The notes: generated by a model from the letters alone, not told the origin. A stretch of DNA of 20,036 nucleotides from Propionibacterium sp. (GCA_022837595.1 JALHFX010000048.1:1-20036); one strand, 5' to 3'. Shown: positions 7,151 to 14,837, numbered from the stretch's first letter. Numbers and translations are program-made.

Positions 7151-8014
7151 GTGCCAGAAATGCTGAGAATCGCGGTGCCGAATAAAGGCGCGCTCTCGGA
7201 ATCCGCCGCCGCAATGCTGAGCAAGGCCGGTTACCGGCAGCGCAGCGACACCAAAGACCTCGTCTTGGTCGACGAACTCAACAATGTTGAGTTCTATTAT
7301 CTGCGTCCACGTGACATCGCTGTCTATGTAGGAGAGGGAACCCTGGACCTCGGCATCACCGGACGCGACATGCTCCTCGACTCCGGTGCCGACGCCGAAG
7401 AGATCATGGCGCTGGGCTTTGGGGCCTCGAAGTTCCGATTCGCTGCCCCAGGCGATCGCGAATGGACGGTCGAGGCGCTCCACGGTAAGCGGATTGCGAC
7501 GAGCTACCCAGGGCTGTTGCGTAGCTACCTCGATGAGCGTGGTATCAGCGCCCGCCTGATTCAACTGGACGGGGCAGTGGAATCGTCCATTCGGCTGGGG
7601 GTCGCCGACGCCATAGCCGATGTGGTCGAGACCGGCACGACTCTGCGCAAAGCTGGGCTGCGGCTCTTCGGCGAACCGATCCTGCTCAGCGAGGGTATCT
7701 TGGTGCAGCGTCCGCAGGCCCGCGGACAGCTCGAAACCCTGGCGCTGGAACACCTTCAGCAGCGGCTCTCAGGAGTCATCGTCGCGCGCGACTATGTACT
7801 GATGGACTACGACATCCCGGCGGCGCTAGTCGATGAGGCCTCGGCGCTGACGCCCGGTCTGGAGAGCCCTACGATCTCGCCACTGGCGAAACAAGGCTGG
7901 GTCGCTGTCCGTGTCATGGTCCCGGCCAAGGGTCACCAGCTGCTGATGGATCATCTTCACGACCTCGGTGCCCGCGGCATCTTGGTGAGCGAGCTGTCGG
8001 CATGCCGGCTGTAA
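7151..8014 (+). CDS. hisG: ATP phosphoribosyltransferase HisG, long form
   Basis: HisG (287 residues) condenses ATP with PRPP, the committed step of histidine synthesis. The N-terminus LRIAVPNKGAL (5-15) is typical. The PRPP-binding segment VADAIADVVETGTTLRKAGL spans 151-170. The C-terminal part from about residue 211, including SPTISPLAKQGWVAVRVMVP and LGARGILVSEL, is the ACT-like regulatory domain of the long, hexameric form, which responds to histidine and needs no HisZ. The start is the GTG at 7151 with AGGA 6 nt upstream; the ATG at 7160 is the family's more usual start but lies too far from that site. It follows hisE by 67 bp and converges on a membrane protein gene. Confidence 0.96.
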   Translation: MPEMLRIAVPNKGALSESAAAMLSKAGYRQRSDTKDLVLVDELNNVEFYYLRPRDIAVYVGEGTLDLGITGRDMLLDSGADAEEIMALGFGASKFRFAAPGDREWTVEALHGKRIATSYPGLLRSYLDERGISARLIQLDGAVESSIRLGVADAIADVVETGTTLRKAGLRLFGEPILLSEGILVQRPQARGQLETLALEHLQQRLSGVIVARDYVLMDYDIPAALVDEASALTPGLESPTISPLAKQGWVAVRVMVPAKGHQLLMDHLHDLGARGILVSELSACRL

Positions 8015-8025
8015 CGTGGGTGGCC

Positions 8026-8040
8026 CCGCATTCGATGCGG
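8026..8040. terminator. Weak hairpin between convergent genes
   Basis: CCGCAT and ATGCGG pair across a TCG loop, forming a 6-bp stem just after the hisG stop and before the stop of the convergent gene. There is no T-tract on either side, so termination here is only a suggestion from position. Confidence 0.3.
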
Positions 8041-8048
8041 TACTTGGG

Positions 8049-8522
8049 CTAGATGTCCTCAACCTCGCGGTCAGGGTCTGCCTTCCGGGCGGTGCTGGGC
8101 AGCGGGGGCGGCGGCGATACCGGAGCGGCTGCGTTGCTTGATGTGTCCTGGGCTCGTCGAGCCTTCGCCGCCTGCTTTGCGTCGTTCTGGCGCTGCTTGG
8201 CTTGACGTTCATATTCACGAAGTTTGGCGGCCTCCTTGGTCGGTACCTTGATCGCGCTGCCGACGAGATAGGCGACCAGACCCAGGACAGCCATCGCGAT
8301 ACCCACTGAGATGGTGGCGGTCAGCTGACTCAGGTGACGAAACCATTCGATGACTTGTCCGGTGAGGCCTGCCAGGGCTGCTCCCACGACCATCAGGATG
8401 ATCCCGATGCCGCGCAGCAAGAAGTTGATGCTGCGCCGCGAGTTCCACTTCAGCACTGCCCAGATCGCTGCAATTACGGAGACGGCAATGCTTACGAGCA
8501 CGATGATCGTTGTATCGTTCAT
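8049..8522 (-). CDS. Small membrane protein with three predicted helices, function unknown
   Basis: I do not recognise the family. The 157-residue protein begins with MNDTTIIVLV and has three hydrophobic stretches: about 4-25, 36-58 (LLRGIGIILMVVGAALAGL) and 71-92 (ISVGIAMAVLGLVAYLVGSA). The tail is first rich in Lys, Arg, Gln and Ala (KEAAKLREYERQAKQRQNDAK), likely helical and cytoplasmic, then Pro-rich (PVSPPPPLP), and ends acidic (EVEDI). Another ATG in frame at 8555 would add 11 residues with an unremarkable sequence; neither start has a ribosome binding site, so the start is uncertain. It is a single gene converging on hisG and divergent from infC. Confidence 0.72.
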   Translation of the reverse strand: MNDTTIIVLVSIAVSVIAAIWAVLKWNSRRSINFLLRGIGIILMVVGAALAGLTGQVIEWFRHLSQLTATISVGIAMAVLGLVAYLVGSAIKVPTKEAAKLREYERQAKQRQNDAKQAAKARRAQDTSSNAAAPVSPPPPLPSTARKADPDREVEDI

Positions 8523-8671
8523 GACAGAAGCGTGACACGGTTTGTGGGTTGCCATGAGGTTGCGTTACAATTCACAACGCTGATCGGTCTCGTGCAGGCC
8601 GAATCCAACGAAGTGAGGGCCTGACCCTCCACCCACGATCGCAGACCGCCGGTTTTGGGTCGGTACCGTAG

Positions 8672-8677
8672 TAGCCT
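8672..8677 (+). promoter_or_regulatory. Possible -10 of the infC operon
   Basis: TAGCCT matches TANNNT and would start the transcript at about 8684, just ahead of the GGAGGG site of the leader ORF. I see no good -35 hexamer at the expected distance, so this is tentative. Confidence 0.35.
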
Positions 8678-8700
8678 CAGGGGAAACCTGGAGGGTCTGG

Positions 8701-8769
8701 ATGATAGACGTCCAGATCATTGAGCTACTCATCGTCAGGCCTTCGCGTTCGCGGAGGCCTTTTTATTGA
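8701..8769 (+). CDS. Possible 22-codon leader peptide of the infC operon
   Basis: An ATG at 8701 follows GGAGGG (8690-8695) at 5 nt, as good a ribosome site as any in this window. The frame runs 22 codons (MIDVQIIELL... ending in RRPFY) to TGA at 8767-8769. Its second half lies inside the terminator hairpin at 8737-8760, so a translating ribosome would prevent that hairpin. A separate hairpin at 8694-8718 (GGTCTGGATG with CGTCCAGATC, loop ATAGA) would cover its start codon. The peptide is Arg-rich at the end and Ile/Leu-rich in the middle, without an obvious run of one amino acid. Whether it is translated is inference. Confidence 0.45.
   Translation: MIDVQIIELLIVRPSRSRRPFY
8737..8764 (+). 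terminator. Intrinsic terminator (attenuator) in the infC leader
   Basis: AGGCCTTCGC at 8737-8746 pairs with GCGGAGGCCT at 8751-8760 (one T-G pair) across a GTTC loop, and five T residues follow (8760-8764). It lies 61 bp before the infC start and after the likely promoter, so it would stop the infC-rpmI-rplT transcript unless it is overridden. This is the normal layout of a transcription attenuator. Confidence 0.85.
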
Positions 8770-8814
8770 CCATCGGCGGACGCCCGGAATCGATCGGCCA
8801 AACCAAACGACATT

Positions 8815-8828
8815 GGAGGACAGTCATC
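8815..8828 (+). promoter_or_regulatory. Ribosome site that fixes a noncanonical ATC start for infC
   Basis: GGAGGA at 8815-8820 is followed at 5 nt by ATC at 8826-8828, which begins the conserved IF3 N-terminus ISNEFRINERIRVPEVRL. No ATG, GTG or TTG in frame lies between the ribosome site and this block. A TTG at 8766 is in frame but sits at the end of the terminator. Confidence 0.8.
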
Positions 8829-9506
8829 AGCAACGAATTCCGTATCAATGAGCGGATCCGGGTGCCCGAGGTGCGCCTGGTAGGCCCGCAGGGCGAGCAG
8901 GTGGGTATCGTACGCATCGAGCAGGCACTGCAGCTTGCCCGCGAGCACGACCTTGACCTCGTCGAAGTGGCGCCTAGCGCTCGTCCACCGGTGGCCAAGC
9001 TCATGGACTACGGCAAGTTCAAATACGAGAACGCCCAGAAGGCTCGTGAGGCACGTCGTAACCAGGCGAACACCGTCATCAAAGAGATGAAGCTGCGTCC
9101 CAAGATTGACGAGCACGACTACGAGACCAAGAAGGGTCATGTGGTGCGCTTCCTCAAGGGCGGCGACAAGGTGAAGATCACCATCATGTTCCGCGGCCGT
9201 GAACAGTCTCGTCCGGAATTGGGCGTCAGCCTGCTGAGGCAACTCGCTGCTGATGTCGCCGACGACGGCGTGGTTGAGCAGGCTCCCCGCCTTGAGGGCC
9301 GCAATATGCACATGGTGCTGGCTCCCACCCGCCGCAAGAGCGAGGCGAAGGCGGCCGAGGCGGTCCAACGTGAGAAGCGGATAGCCGAACGTCAAGAAGC
9401 GGCCGAGGCGAATAAGCGCGCAGAAGCCGAGATGCGCGCGAAAGCGACGAGCCATGCCAAGAAGAAGGGGCCTGCCGACAATATGGACCCCGACAGCCTT
9501 CTATAA
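8826..9506 (+). CDS. infC: Translation initiation factor IF3
   Basis: IF3 (226 residues) binds the 30S subunit, checks the start codon and initiator tRNA, and keeps subunits apart. The N domain carries RINERIRVPEVRLVGPQGEQVGIV and DLDLVEVAPSARPPVAKLMDYGKFKYE. The C domain carries KEMKLRPKIDEHDYETKKGHVVRFLKGGDKVKITIMFRGRE. A long Ala/Glu/Lys/Arg-rich tail (about 185-226) follows, as in other actinobacteria. The start is ATC, chosen from the GGAGGA site and the family N-terminus. A rare start codon discriminated against by IF3 itself is the known basis of infC autoregulation (AUU in E. coli). It is the first gene of infC-rpmI-rplT, behind a terminator-containing leader. Confidence 0.95.
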   Translation: MSNEFRINERIRVPEVRLVGPQGEQVGIVRIEQALQLAREHDLDLVEVAPSARPPVAKLMDYGKFKYENAQKAREARRNQANTVIKEMKLRPKIDEHDYETKKGHVVRFLKGGDKVKITIMFRGREQSRPELGVSLLRQLAADVADDGVVEQAPRLEGRNMHMVLAPTRRKSEAKAAEAVQREKRIAERQEAAEANKRAEAEMRAKATSHAKKKGPADNMDPDSLL

Positions 9507-9512
9507 GCCCAA

Positions 9513-9532
9513 GGAGTCCTGCAAAAGACTCC
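9513..9532 (+). other. Hairpin in the infC-rpmI spacer
   Basis: GGAGTC (9513-9518) pairs with GACTCC (9527-9532) across an 8-nt loop, and a second, weaker inverted repeat (CCGGTGC with GTGCCGG) lies just downstream near 9536-9557. In other bacteria L20 regulates its operon by binding structured RNA ahead of rpmI. That these hairpins serve the same purpose is only a possibility. Confidence 0.35.
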
Positions 9533-9584
9533 GCCCCGGTGCAGCATCCCGTGCCGGGTCGATCGAGAGAATGGAGCGGCACCA

Positions 9585-9803
9585 ATGCCGAAGATGAAGA
9601 CGCACTCCGGTGCCAAGAAGCGGTTCAAGGTAACCGGCAGCGGAAAGCTGAAGCATAAGCGCGCAGGCAAGGGCCACTTGAACGAGCACAAGCCTTCTAC
9701 GCGTACCCGCCGGCTGAATGTTGACGGTGTTCTCGAGACCGGAGACGCCAAGAAGATTCGCAAGCTCATCGGTAGCTACAAGCCGAAGTCGAAGCGCGGC
9801 TGA
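9585..9803 (+). CDS. rpmI: Large-subunit ribosomal protein bL35
   Basis: bL35 (72 residues) is a small, very basic protein of the 50S subunit. MPKMKTHSGAKKRFKVTGSGK is the family's signature N-terminus, followed by KRAGKGHL and a Lys/Arg-rich end. The ATG has GGAG 8 nt upstream. It lies 78 bp after infC and 39 bp before rplT in the usual infC-rpmI-rplT order, presumably on one transcript. Confidence 0.98.
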   Translation: MPKMKTHSGAKKRFKVTGSGKLKHKRAGKGHLNEHKPSTRTRRLNVDGVLETGDAKKIRKLIGSYKPKSKRG

Positions 9804-9842
9804 CGGCGCCATCCACCCGAACCACTTTTCAAGGAGTACGAA

Positions 9843-10208
9843 ATGGCACGCGTCAAGCGGGCAGTCAATGCACAGAAGAAGCGCCGCGAGATACTCGAAC
9901 AGGCATCCGGTTACCGTGGCCAGCGCTCGCGGCTCTACCGCAAGGCCAAAGAACAGACCCTACATTCCGGCGTTTATGCCTACCGGGACCGTCGCGCCAA
10001 GAAGGGCGATTTCCGAAGCCTGTGGATCCAGCGGATCAACGCTGCATGCCGTGAGAATGGTATGACCTACAACCGCTTCATCGCCGGCTTGAAGACCGCC
10101 GGAGTCGAGGTCGATCGCAAGATTCTCGCTGATCTGGCTGTGAACGATCCCGTCGCATTCACCAGCCTCGTCAAGACTGCTCAGTCTGCCCAGCAGGCTG
10201 CTGCCTGA
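9843..10208 (+). CDS. rplT: Large-subunit ribosomal protein bL20
   Basis: bL20 (121 residues) binds 23S rRNA early in 50S assembly and in several bacteria also represses its own operon. MARVKRAVNAQKKRREILEQASGYRGQRSRLYRKAKEQ is the expected basic N-terminal extension, followed by the globular part with RDRRAKKGDFRSLWIQRINAACRENGMTYNRFI. AAGGAG stands 6 nt before the ATG. The methyltransferase gene starts 4 bp after its stop, so the two are probably cotranscribed. Confidence 0.98.
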   Translation: MARVKRAVNAQKKRREILEQASGYRGQRSRLYRKAKEQTLHSGVYAYRDRRAKKGDFRSLWIQRINAACRENGMTYNRFIAGLKTAGVEVDRKILADLAVNDPVAFTSLVKTAQSAQQAAA

Positions 10209-10212
10209 GGTA

Positions 10213-11028
10213 GTGATCGAGGTCGATAGCGGGCCGGACGCCCTCGTGCCGATATCCAAGGCGCAGGTGCGTTCGGCCCGCCGTTTACATCACCGCAAGG
10301 GTCGTCAGTCCGCGGGAGAATTCCTTGTTGAGGGCACTCAGGCTGTGCGAGAGGCGCTCGCTAATCCCGACGAGGTCAGACTGCTCATCGTGGACGACCC
10401 CGACCGCCACGGCGAGCTCGTGGCGTTGGCCGATGGCATTCCGCTCGTGGTGGCCGATCGTAACGAAATCTCCCAACTCGCCGAGACTGTGATGAGTCAG
10501 GGAGTGTTCGCTGTTGTCCGCGATACTGCTGCTCGGCTGGAGGATCTGACTCCGGAGCCCAAACTGGTGGTTATCTGCGCCGAGGTTCGCGACCCGGGTA
10601 ATGCTGGAACGGTGATCAGATGCGCGGATGCTTTCGGGGCAGACGCGGTGATTCTCACCCGTGGCTCGGTCGAGCGCACCAATCCCAAGACCGTACGGGC
10701 CTCGGTGGGCAGCATCTTTCATTTGCCGGTTGTCAGTGGGCCCGATGCCGCCCAGGCGATCAGCTGGGCACACGATCAGGGATTACAGGTTTTCGCCGCC
10801 GATGCTGGCGGACGCATTCTTGACGAGATGTCGCGTTCCGAACTGGCTCGTCCGACCGCATGGGTGCTGGGGAACGAGGCCTGGGGCCTCCCAGATGAGG
10901 TCATCGACCTGGTCGATGAGGTGGTCTCGATTCCGATGTGGGGTCGCGCGGAGAGTCTGAATCTGTCGACTGCCGCTGCGGTCTGCCTGTACACGTCGGC
11001 CAGCGCCCAACGCCATGAGATACCATGA
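10213..11028 (+). CDS. SPOUT-class RNA 2'-O-methyltransferase, TrmH/TsnR type
   Basis: A 271-residue member of the TrmH (SpoU) family, which transfers a methyl group from S-adenosylmethionine to a ribose 2'-OH in rRNA or tRNA. An N-terminal substrate-binding domain (RSARRLHHRKGRQSAGEFLVEG) precedes the knotted catalytic domain with its three motifs: RDPGNAGTVIRCADAFGAD, WVLGNEAWGLP, and IPMWGRAESLNLSTAAAVCLY. The Asn of GNAGT and the Arg in motif 1 are the expected catalytic-region residues. The target nucleotide cannot be told from sequence; a gene of this type behind rplT is common in actinobacteria and suggests 23S rRNA. The start GTG overlaps the end of the preceding region by sharing GAGG next to the rplT stop, a rather close ribosome site. 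Confidence 0.9.
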   Translation: MIEVDSGPDALVPISKAQVRSARRLHHRKGRQSAGEFLVEGTQAVREALANPDEVRLLIVDDPDRHGELVALADGIPLVVADRNEISQLAETVMSQGVFAVVRDTAARLEDLTPEPKLVVICAEVRDPGNAGTVIRCADAFGADAVILTRGSVERTNPKTVRASVGSIFHLPVVSGPDAAQAISWAHDQGLQVFAADAGGRILDEMSRSELARPTAWVLGNEAWGLPDEVIDLVDEVVSIPMWGRAESLNLSTAAAVCLYTSASAQRHEIP

Positions 11029-11244
11029 CCCCATGTTCATCGGTGCAGTATTTCATGAGGCCGGCCGAGTCGCTGGAGCCGCGGTCTTTACTGCGCAGGT
11101 CTAGGCCTGCGTTTCAGTCACCGATCATCACCATCGCGTCGGCCGGCCGATCGACGCGAGGCTCGATAAACCTAGGGCGGAACACCTGCGCGCGCAGCGG
11201 GTGCGCGTCGCTCACCATCCAACAGTCAAAACCCGAGGGGAGCC
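11029..11244 (+). promoter_or_regulatory. pheS leader region with three hairpins
   Basis: This 216-bp gap holds three inverted repeats. CGCAGG/CCTGCG at 11094-11111 has a short loop and a following TTTC. CGCGTCG/CGACGCG lies at 11135-11158. CGCGCA/TGCGCG lies at 11191-11207. A short frame of 23 codons with three Phe codons runs from ATG 11033 to TAG 11104, ending inside the first hairpin, but it has no good ribosome site. No clear promoter hexamers are seen. GAGGGG (11235-11240) is the pheS ribosome site. A 77-codon open frame at 11025-11258 has no protein-like composition and is left out. Confidence 0.45.
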
Positions 11245-12348
11245 ATGACTACCTCTAAGTCCGCCGAGCAGGGCCCGAACCCGCTCGATGTCAGCCAGGT
11301 GATGAGCCGGGTCGATGCCGCGCTCACAGCCATCGCCATGGCAGTGAGCACCGCAGAACTCAAGCAGGTACGCAATGATCACGCCGGTGACAAGTCGCCG
11401 CTGGCACTAGCGAACCGTGCTATCGGCAAGCTCGAGCCCGGCCAGCGCAAACACGCCGGTCAGCTCATAGGCCAGGCCCGGGCTTCAGTCAACGCAGCAT
11501 TGGCCGCTCGGCAAGGCGAATTGAATGCAGCCGAACTAGAAACGGCGTTGCAAGCCGAACGCGTCGATGTGACCTTGCCGATCGAGATGCATCCGGTCGG
11601 CGTCCTGCACCCGATCACCGCATTGATCGACGATATGTGCGATGTCTTCATTGCGATGGGGTGGGAGGTCGCCGAGGGCCCGGAACTAGAGTCCGAGTGG
11701 CTGAACTTCGATTCGTTGAACATCGGGCCGGATCATCCGGCCAGGGGACTATCGGACACGTTGTTCATTGAGCCGGCCTCCGACCACAAACTACTGCGAA
11801 CCCAGACCAGCCCGGTCCAGATGCGCACCATGCTCAGTCACGAGCCGCCGGTCTACATCGTCAGCCCGGGCAAGGTATACCGTGCCGACGAGTATGATGC
11901 GACGCATCTGCCGGTCTTCCATCAGCTGGAGGGCCTGGTAGTCGACAAAGGCATCACCATGGGTCACCTCAAAGGCACCCTTGATCATCTCGCGCACGCC
12001 ATGTTCGGAGAAGTGCGCACGAGGCTTCGCCCCCACTACTTCCCGTTTACCGAACCGAGCGCCGAGATGGATCTCGAGTGCTTCGTCTGCCACGGGGAGT
12101 CCATCGACAATCCTGATCTTGACTGTCGCACCTGCAAGTCCGAAGGCTGGATCGAATGGGGCGGCTGTGGCGTAGTGAATCCGCGCGTCCTGGCAGCTGC
12201 CGGCATCGATACCGATGTCTACTCTGGCTTCGCGTTCGGAATGGGTGTCGATCGCACCGTCATGTTCCGCAACAATGCCTCCGATCTACGTGATTTCGTC
12301 GAAGGCGACATCAGGTTCCCCCGTTCACTGCAAGGAGGCGCCCGATGA
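11245..12348 (+). CDS. pheS: Phenylalanyl-tRNA synthetase alpha subunit
   Basis: PheS (367 residues) is the catalytic subunit of the (alpha-beta)2 enzyme that charges tRNA-Phe. An N-terminal coiled-coil arm (about 15-105) binds tRNA. The class II core follows, with motif 2 at VYRADEYDATHLPVFHQLEG (211-230) and motif 3 at GFAFGMGVDRTVMFR (328-342). Between them lies an insertion with Cys279, Cys282, Cys294 and Cys297 in a C-x2-C...C-x2-C arrangement, which may bind zinc; similar Cys clusters exist in PheS of Firmicutes but are absent from mycobacterial PheS as I recall it. The ATG has GAGGGG 4 nt upstream. The stop overlaps the pheT ATG as ATGA. Confidence 0.97.
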   Translation: MTTSKSAEQGPNPLDVSQVMSRVDAALTAIAMAVSTAELKQVRNDHAGDKSPLALANRAIGKLEPGQRKHAGQLIGQARASVNAALAARQGELNAAELETALQAERVDVTLPIEMHPVGVLHPITALIDDMCDVFIAMGWEVAEGPELESEWLNFDSLNIGPDHPARGLSDTLFIEPASDHKLLRTQTSPVQMRTMLSHEPPVYIVSPGKVYRADEYDATHLPVFHQLEGLVVDKGITMGHLKGTLDHLAHAMFGEVRTRLRPHYFPFTEPSAEMDLECFVCHGESIDNPDLDCRTCKSEGWIEWGGCGVVNPRVLAAAGIDTDVYSGFAFGMGVDRTVMFRNNASDLRDFVEGDIRFPRSLQGGAR

Positions 12349-14837
12349 GGGTTCCCATGTCTTGGTTGCGCGAGTTGGTGGCGCTGCCGTCGGATCTCAC
12401 GACCAAGCAGATCGCAGATGCCCTCACCCGCGTCGGGCTACAGGTCGAGCGCATCGAATCCATCGGAGCGGATGTCAGCGGCCCGGTTGTGGTCGGACGC
12501 GTGCTCGAGTTCATCGAGGAACCGCAGAAGAACGGGAAGACCATCCGCTGGTGCCAGGTGGATGTCGGCGAGGGGCCACGCGGTATCGTCTGCGGCGCGC
12601 GCAATTTCGAGGCCGGTGACGCTGTCGTGGTGGCACTACCCGGATCGGTGCTGCCTGGTGGCTTCGAGATTTCTGCACGTAGAACCTACGGTCATATCTC
12701 TGACGGCATGATCTGTGCGGTCGACGAACTCGGCCTGGGTGAAGATCACAGCGGAATCATGGTGTTGCCGGAAGAGATCGACGGCAAGCCGGTCAGCCTG
12801 GGTGCTGATGCGATGGAGTTGCTCCAGGCCCGTGACGAGGTGCTGGAGATCGATGTCACCCCTGACTCCGGGCACTGTCTGAGCATGCGCGGGATCGCTC
12901 GCGAGACCGCTCAGGCCTTCGGGCTGGATTTCAGTGATCCGTACGCCGCCGTCGGGCTTGAAGAGACCGCTGGGGGTTACCCGATCAGGCTCGACTCACC
13001 CAATTGCTCGCTGTTCACGGCGCTGACCATCACCGCTGTCGACCCGAAGGCGTCAACCCCGCTGTGGATCTCGCATCGGTTGAGTGCGGCCGGGATGCGG
13101 TCGATCAGTCTCAGCGTCGACATCACGAACTACGTGATGCTCGAATCCGGCCAGCCGCTGCACGCCTACGATGCAGACGCGTTACAGGGCACCATCGTGG
13201 TACGGCAGGCGCATGAGGGGGAGCACCTGGTCACCCTCGATGATGTCGACCGCGAATTGTCCGTCGAGGATCTGCTGATAACCGACGATTCCGGCCCGAT
13301 CGGGCTTGCTGGGGTAATGGGCGGACAAACTACAGAACTCACGGCGACTACCCGCAACATCGTGCTGGAGGCGGCCCATTTCGATGCGGTCACGATCGGA
13401 CGGACCTTCCGTCGGCACAAACTCCCCTCAGAAGCCTCCGCGCGTTTCGCTCGCGGGGTTGATCCTGCCCTGTCGCTCGCAGCCGCCCGGAAGGCTGCCT
13501 GCCTCATGGTCGAGCTTGGTGGAGGTCATTTGGAGGATGCCTTCACCGTTACCGGGTCTGTTCCGGCGATGCCGAGCCAGCGGATGCGGGCCGACCTACC
13601 GGCCAAGATCCTCGGCGCTGAGATCAGCTCGAAGCAGGTGGTCGAGGTACTGAAGGCATCTTGTGTTCAGGTGAGCGAGGAGAGCGATGGTTGGCTCGAC
13701 CTCGTCCCCCCGACTTGGCGAGCCGACCTCGTCGACCCCTATGACTACGTCGAAGAGATCGGACGCAAACTCGGTCTGGAACTGATCACCCCGCAGGTTC
13801 CCCGGGCTACTGCGGGACGTGGATTGAGCTTCTCGCAGCGTTCTCGCCGCGAGGCGTTGACAGCGATCGCCGAAGCCGGGTTCGTCGAGCTCATCACGTT
13901 GCCTTTTATCAGCAATGACGAACTCGACAAGCTCGGTCTGGCCTCGGACGACCAGCGACGCGCAGTGGTGCGGTTGGCCAACCCGCTCGCCGATACCCAG
14001 CCTTATCTGCGCACGACTCTGCTGCCGGGGCTGTTCTCCGCAGTGGTCCGCAACACCTCACGTTCGCAAGATGATCTCGCGCTCTTTGAATGTGGATCGG
14101 TCTTCTGGGCGAACGGTTCGGCTCCCGCGCCAATTCCTGACGTCTCTCGGCGTCCCAGCGACCAGGAGATCGAGGCTGTCACCGGGAACCTGCCTGATCA
14201 GCCGCGTATGCTGGCCGCCGTCCTGACCGGTAATTGGCTACCTGCAAGCTGGCAGCATCCGGCGCTGAAAGCCGACTGGACGCATGCCGTCTACTTCGCC
14301 GAGACCGCGTCGGCTGCGCTCGGTTTGCGGCTGGTGCGCAGGGCTGTGGCCAATGCGCCTTGGCATCCGGGAAGATGCGCCGAACTCGGCGTCCAGACCG
14401 CAGACGGGCTGGTCGTACTCGGACATGCCGGGGAACTGCATCCTACCGTCGTCAAAGCCTTCGGACTACCCGAACGAGCCTGTGCCGTCGAGCTGAACCT
14501 CGACGCGATGATCACGGTTGCGCCACGCGGCGGCGAGATCGCGCCGCTGTCGTCCTACCCGCTCACCAAGCAGGATGTTGCGCTTATCGTCGACGCAGAC
14601 CTGCCCGTCGAGCAGGTGCGTCAGGCGTTGATCGACGGTGCCGGCGAGCTATTGGAGTCGATCCGACTCTTCGATATCTACACCGGGGAGCAGGCAGGTG
14701 AGGGCAAGAAGTCTCTCGCCTTCGCCATGGGTTTCCGGGCCCCCGACCGGACGCTGACCGAGGCTGAGGCCGGGGTCGCGCGCGAGGCCGCGGTCGCGAA
14801 AGCCGGCGAGGTCTGTGGGGCAGTCCAGCGGGCCTGA
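12345..14837 (+). CDS. pheT: Phenylalanyl-tRNA synthetase beta subunit
   Basis: PheT (830 residues) carries tRNA recognition and editing in phenylalanyl-tRNA synthetase. The N-terminus MRVPMSWLRELVALP is typical. An EMAP-like tRNA-binding domain (about 45-155) is followed by the B3/B4 editing region (about 210-400, with LDSPNCSLFTALTI and ILEAAHF-type VLEAAHFDAVTIGRTFRRHKLPSEAS), the B5 domain (about 410-480), the catalytic-like core (QPYLRTTLLPGL; LALFECGSVF), and the C-terminal ferredoxin-fold anticodon-binding domain beginning SSYPLTKQDVALIVD. The length is normal for an actinobacterial PheT. It is coupled to pheS by a 4-nt ATGA overlap with AAGGAGG upstream, and followed by a strong hairpin. 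Confidence 0.97.
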   Translation: MRVPMSWLRELVALPSDLTTKQIADALTRVGLQVERIESIGADVSGPVVVGRVLEFIEEPQKNGKTIRWCQVDVGEGPRGIVCGARNFEAGDAVVVALPGSVLPGGFEISARRTYGHISDGMICAVDELGLGEDHSGIMVLPEEIDGKPVSLGADAMELLQARDEVLEIDVTPDSGHCLSMRGIARETAQAFGLDFSDPYAAVGLEETAGGYPIRLDSPNCSLFTALTITAVDPKASTPLWISHRLSAAGMRSISLSVDITNYVMLESGQPLHAYDADALQGTIVVRQAHEGEHLVTLDDVDRELSVEDLLITDDSGPIGLAGVMGGQTTELTATTRNIVLEAAHFDAVTIGRTFRRHKLPSEASARFARGVDPALSLAAARKAACLMVELGGGHLEDAFTVTGSVPAMPSQRMRADLPAKILGAEISSKQVVEVLKASCVQVSEESDGWLDLVPPTWRADLVDPYDYVEEIGRKLGLELITPQVPRATAGRGLSFSQRSRREALTAIAEAGFVELITLPFISNDELDKLGLASDDQRRAVVRLANPLADTQPYLRTTLLPGLFSAVVRNTSRSQDDLALFECGSVFWANGSAPAPIPDVSRRPSDQEIEAVTGNLPDQPRMLAAVLTGNWLPASWQHPALKADWTHAVYFAETASAALGLRLVRRAVANAPWHPGRCAELGVQTADGLVVLGHAGELHPTVVKAFGLPERACAVELNLDAMITVAPRGGEIAPLSSYPLTKQDVALIVDADLPVEQVRQALIDGAGELLESIRLFDIYTGEQAGEGKKSLAFAMGFRAPDRTLTEAEAGVAREAAVAKAGEVCGAVQRA

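Noticed and set aside
11174..11196. T-box-like AGGGCGGAACACCTGCG ahead of pheS
   Set aside because: It resembles the T-box consensus only loosely, lacks the TGGT needed to pair with tRNA-Phe ends, and no specifier stem or antiterminator could be drawn.
11025..11258. 77-codon frame between the methyltransferase and pheS, coupled to both by overlaps
   Set aside because: Its composition (many Ser and Arg, no domain pattern) looks like untranslated GC-rich DNA, and it runs through three hairpins; the pheS ribosome site lies inside it.
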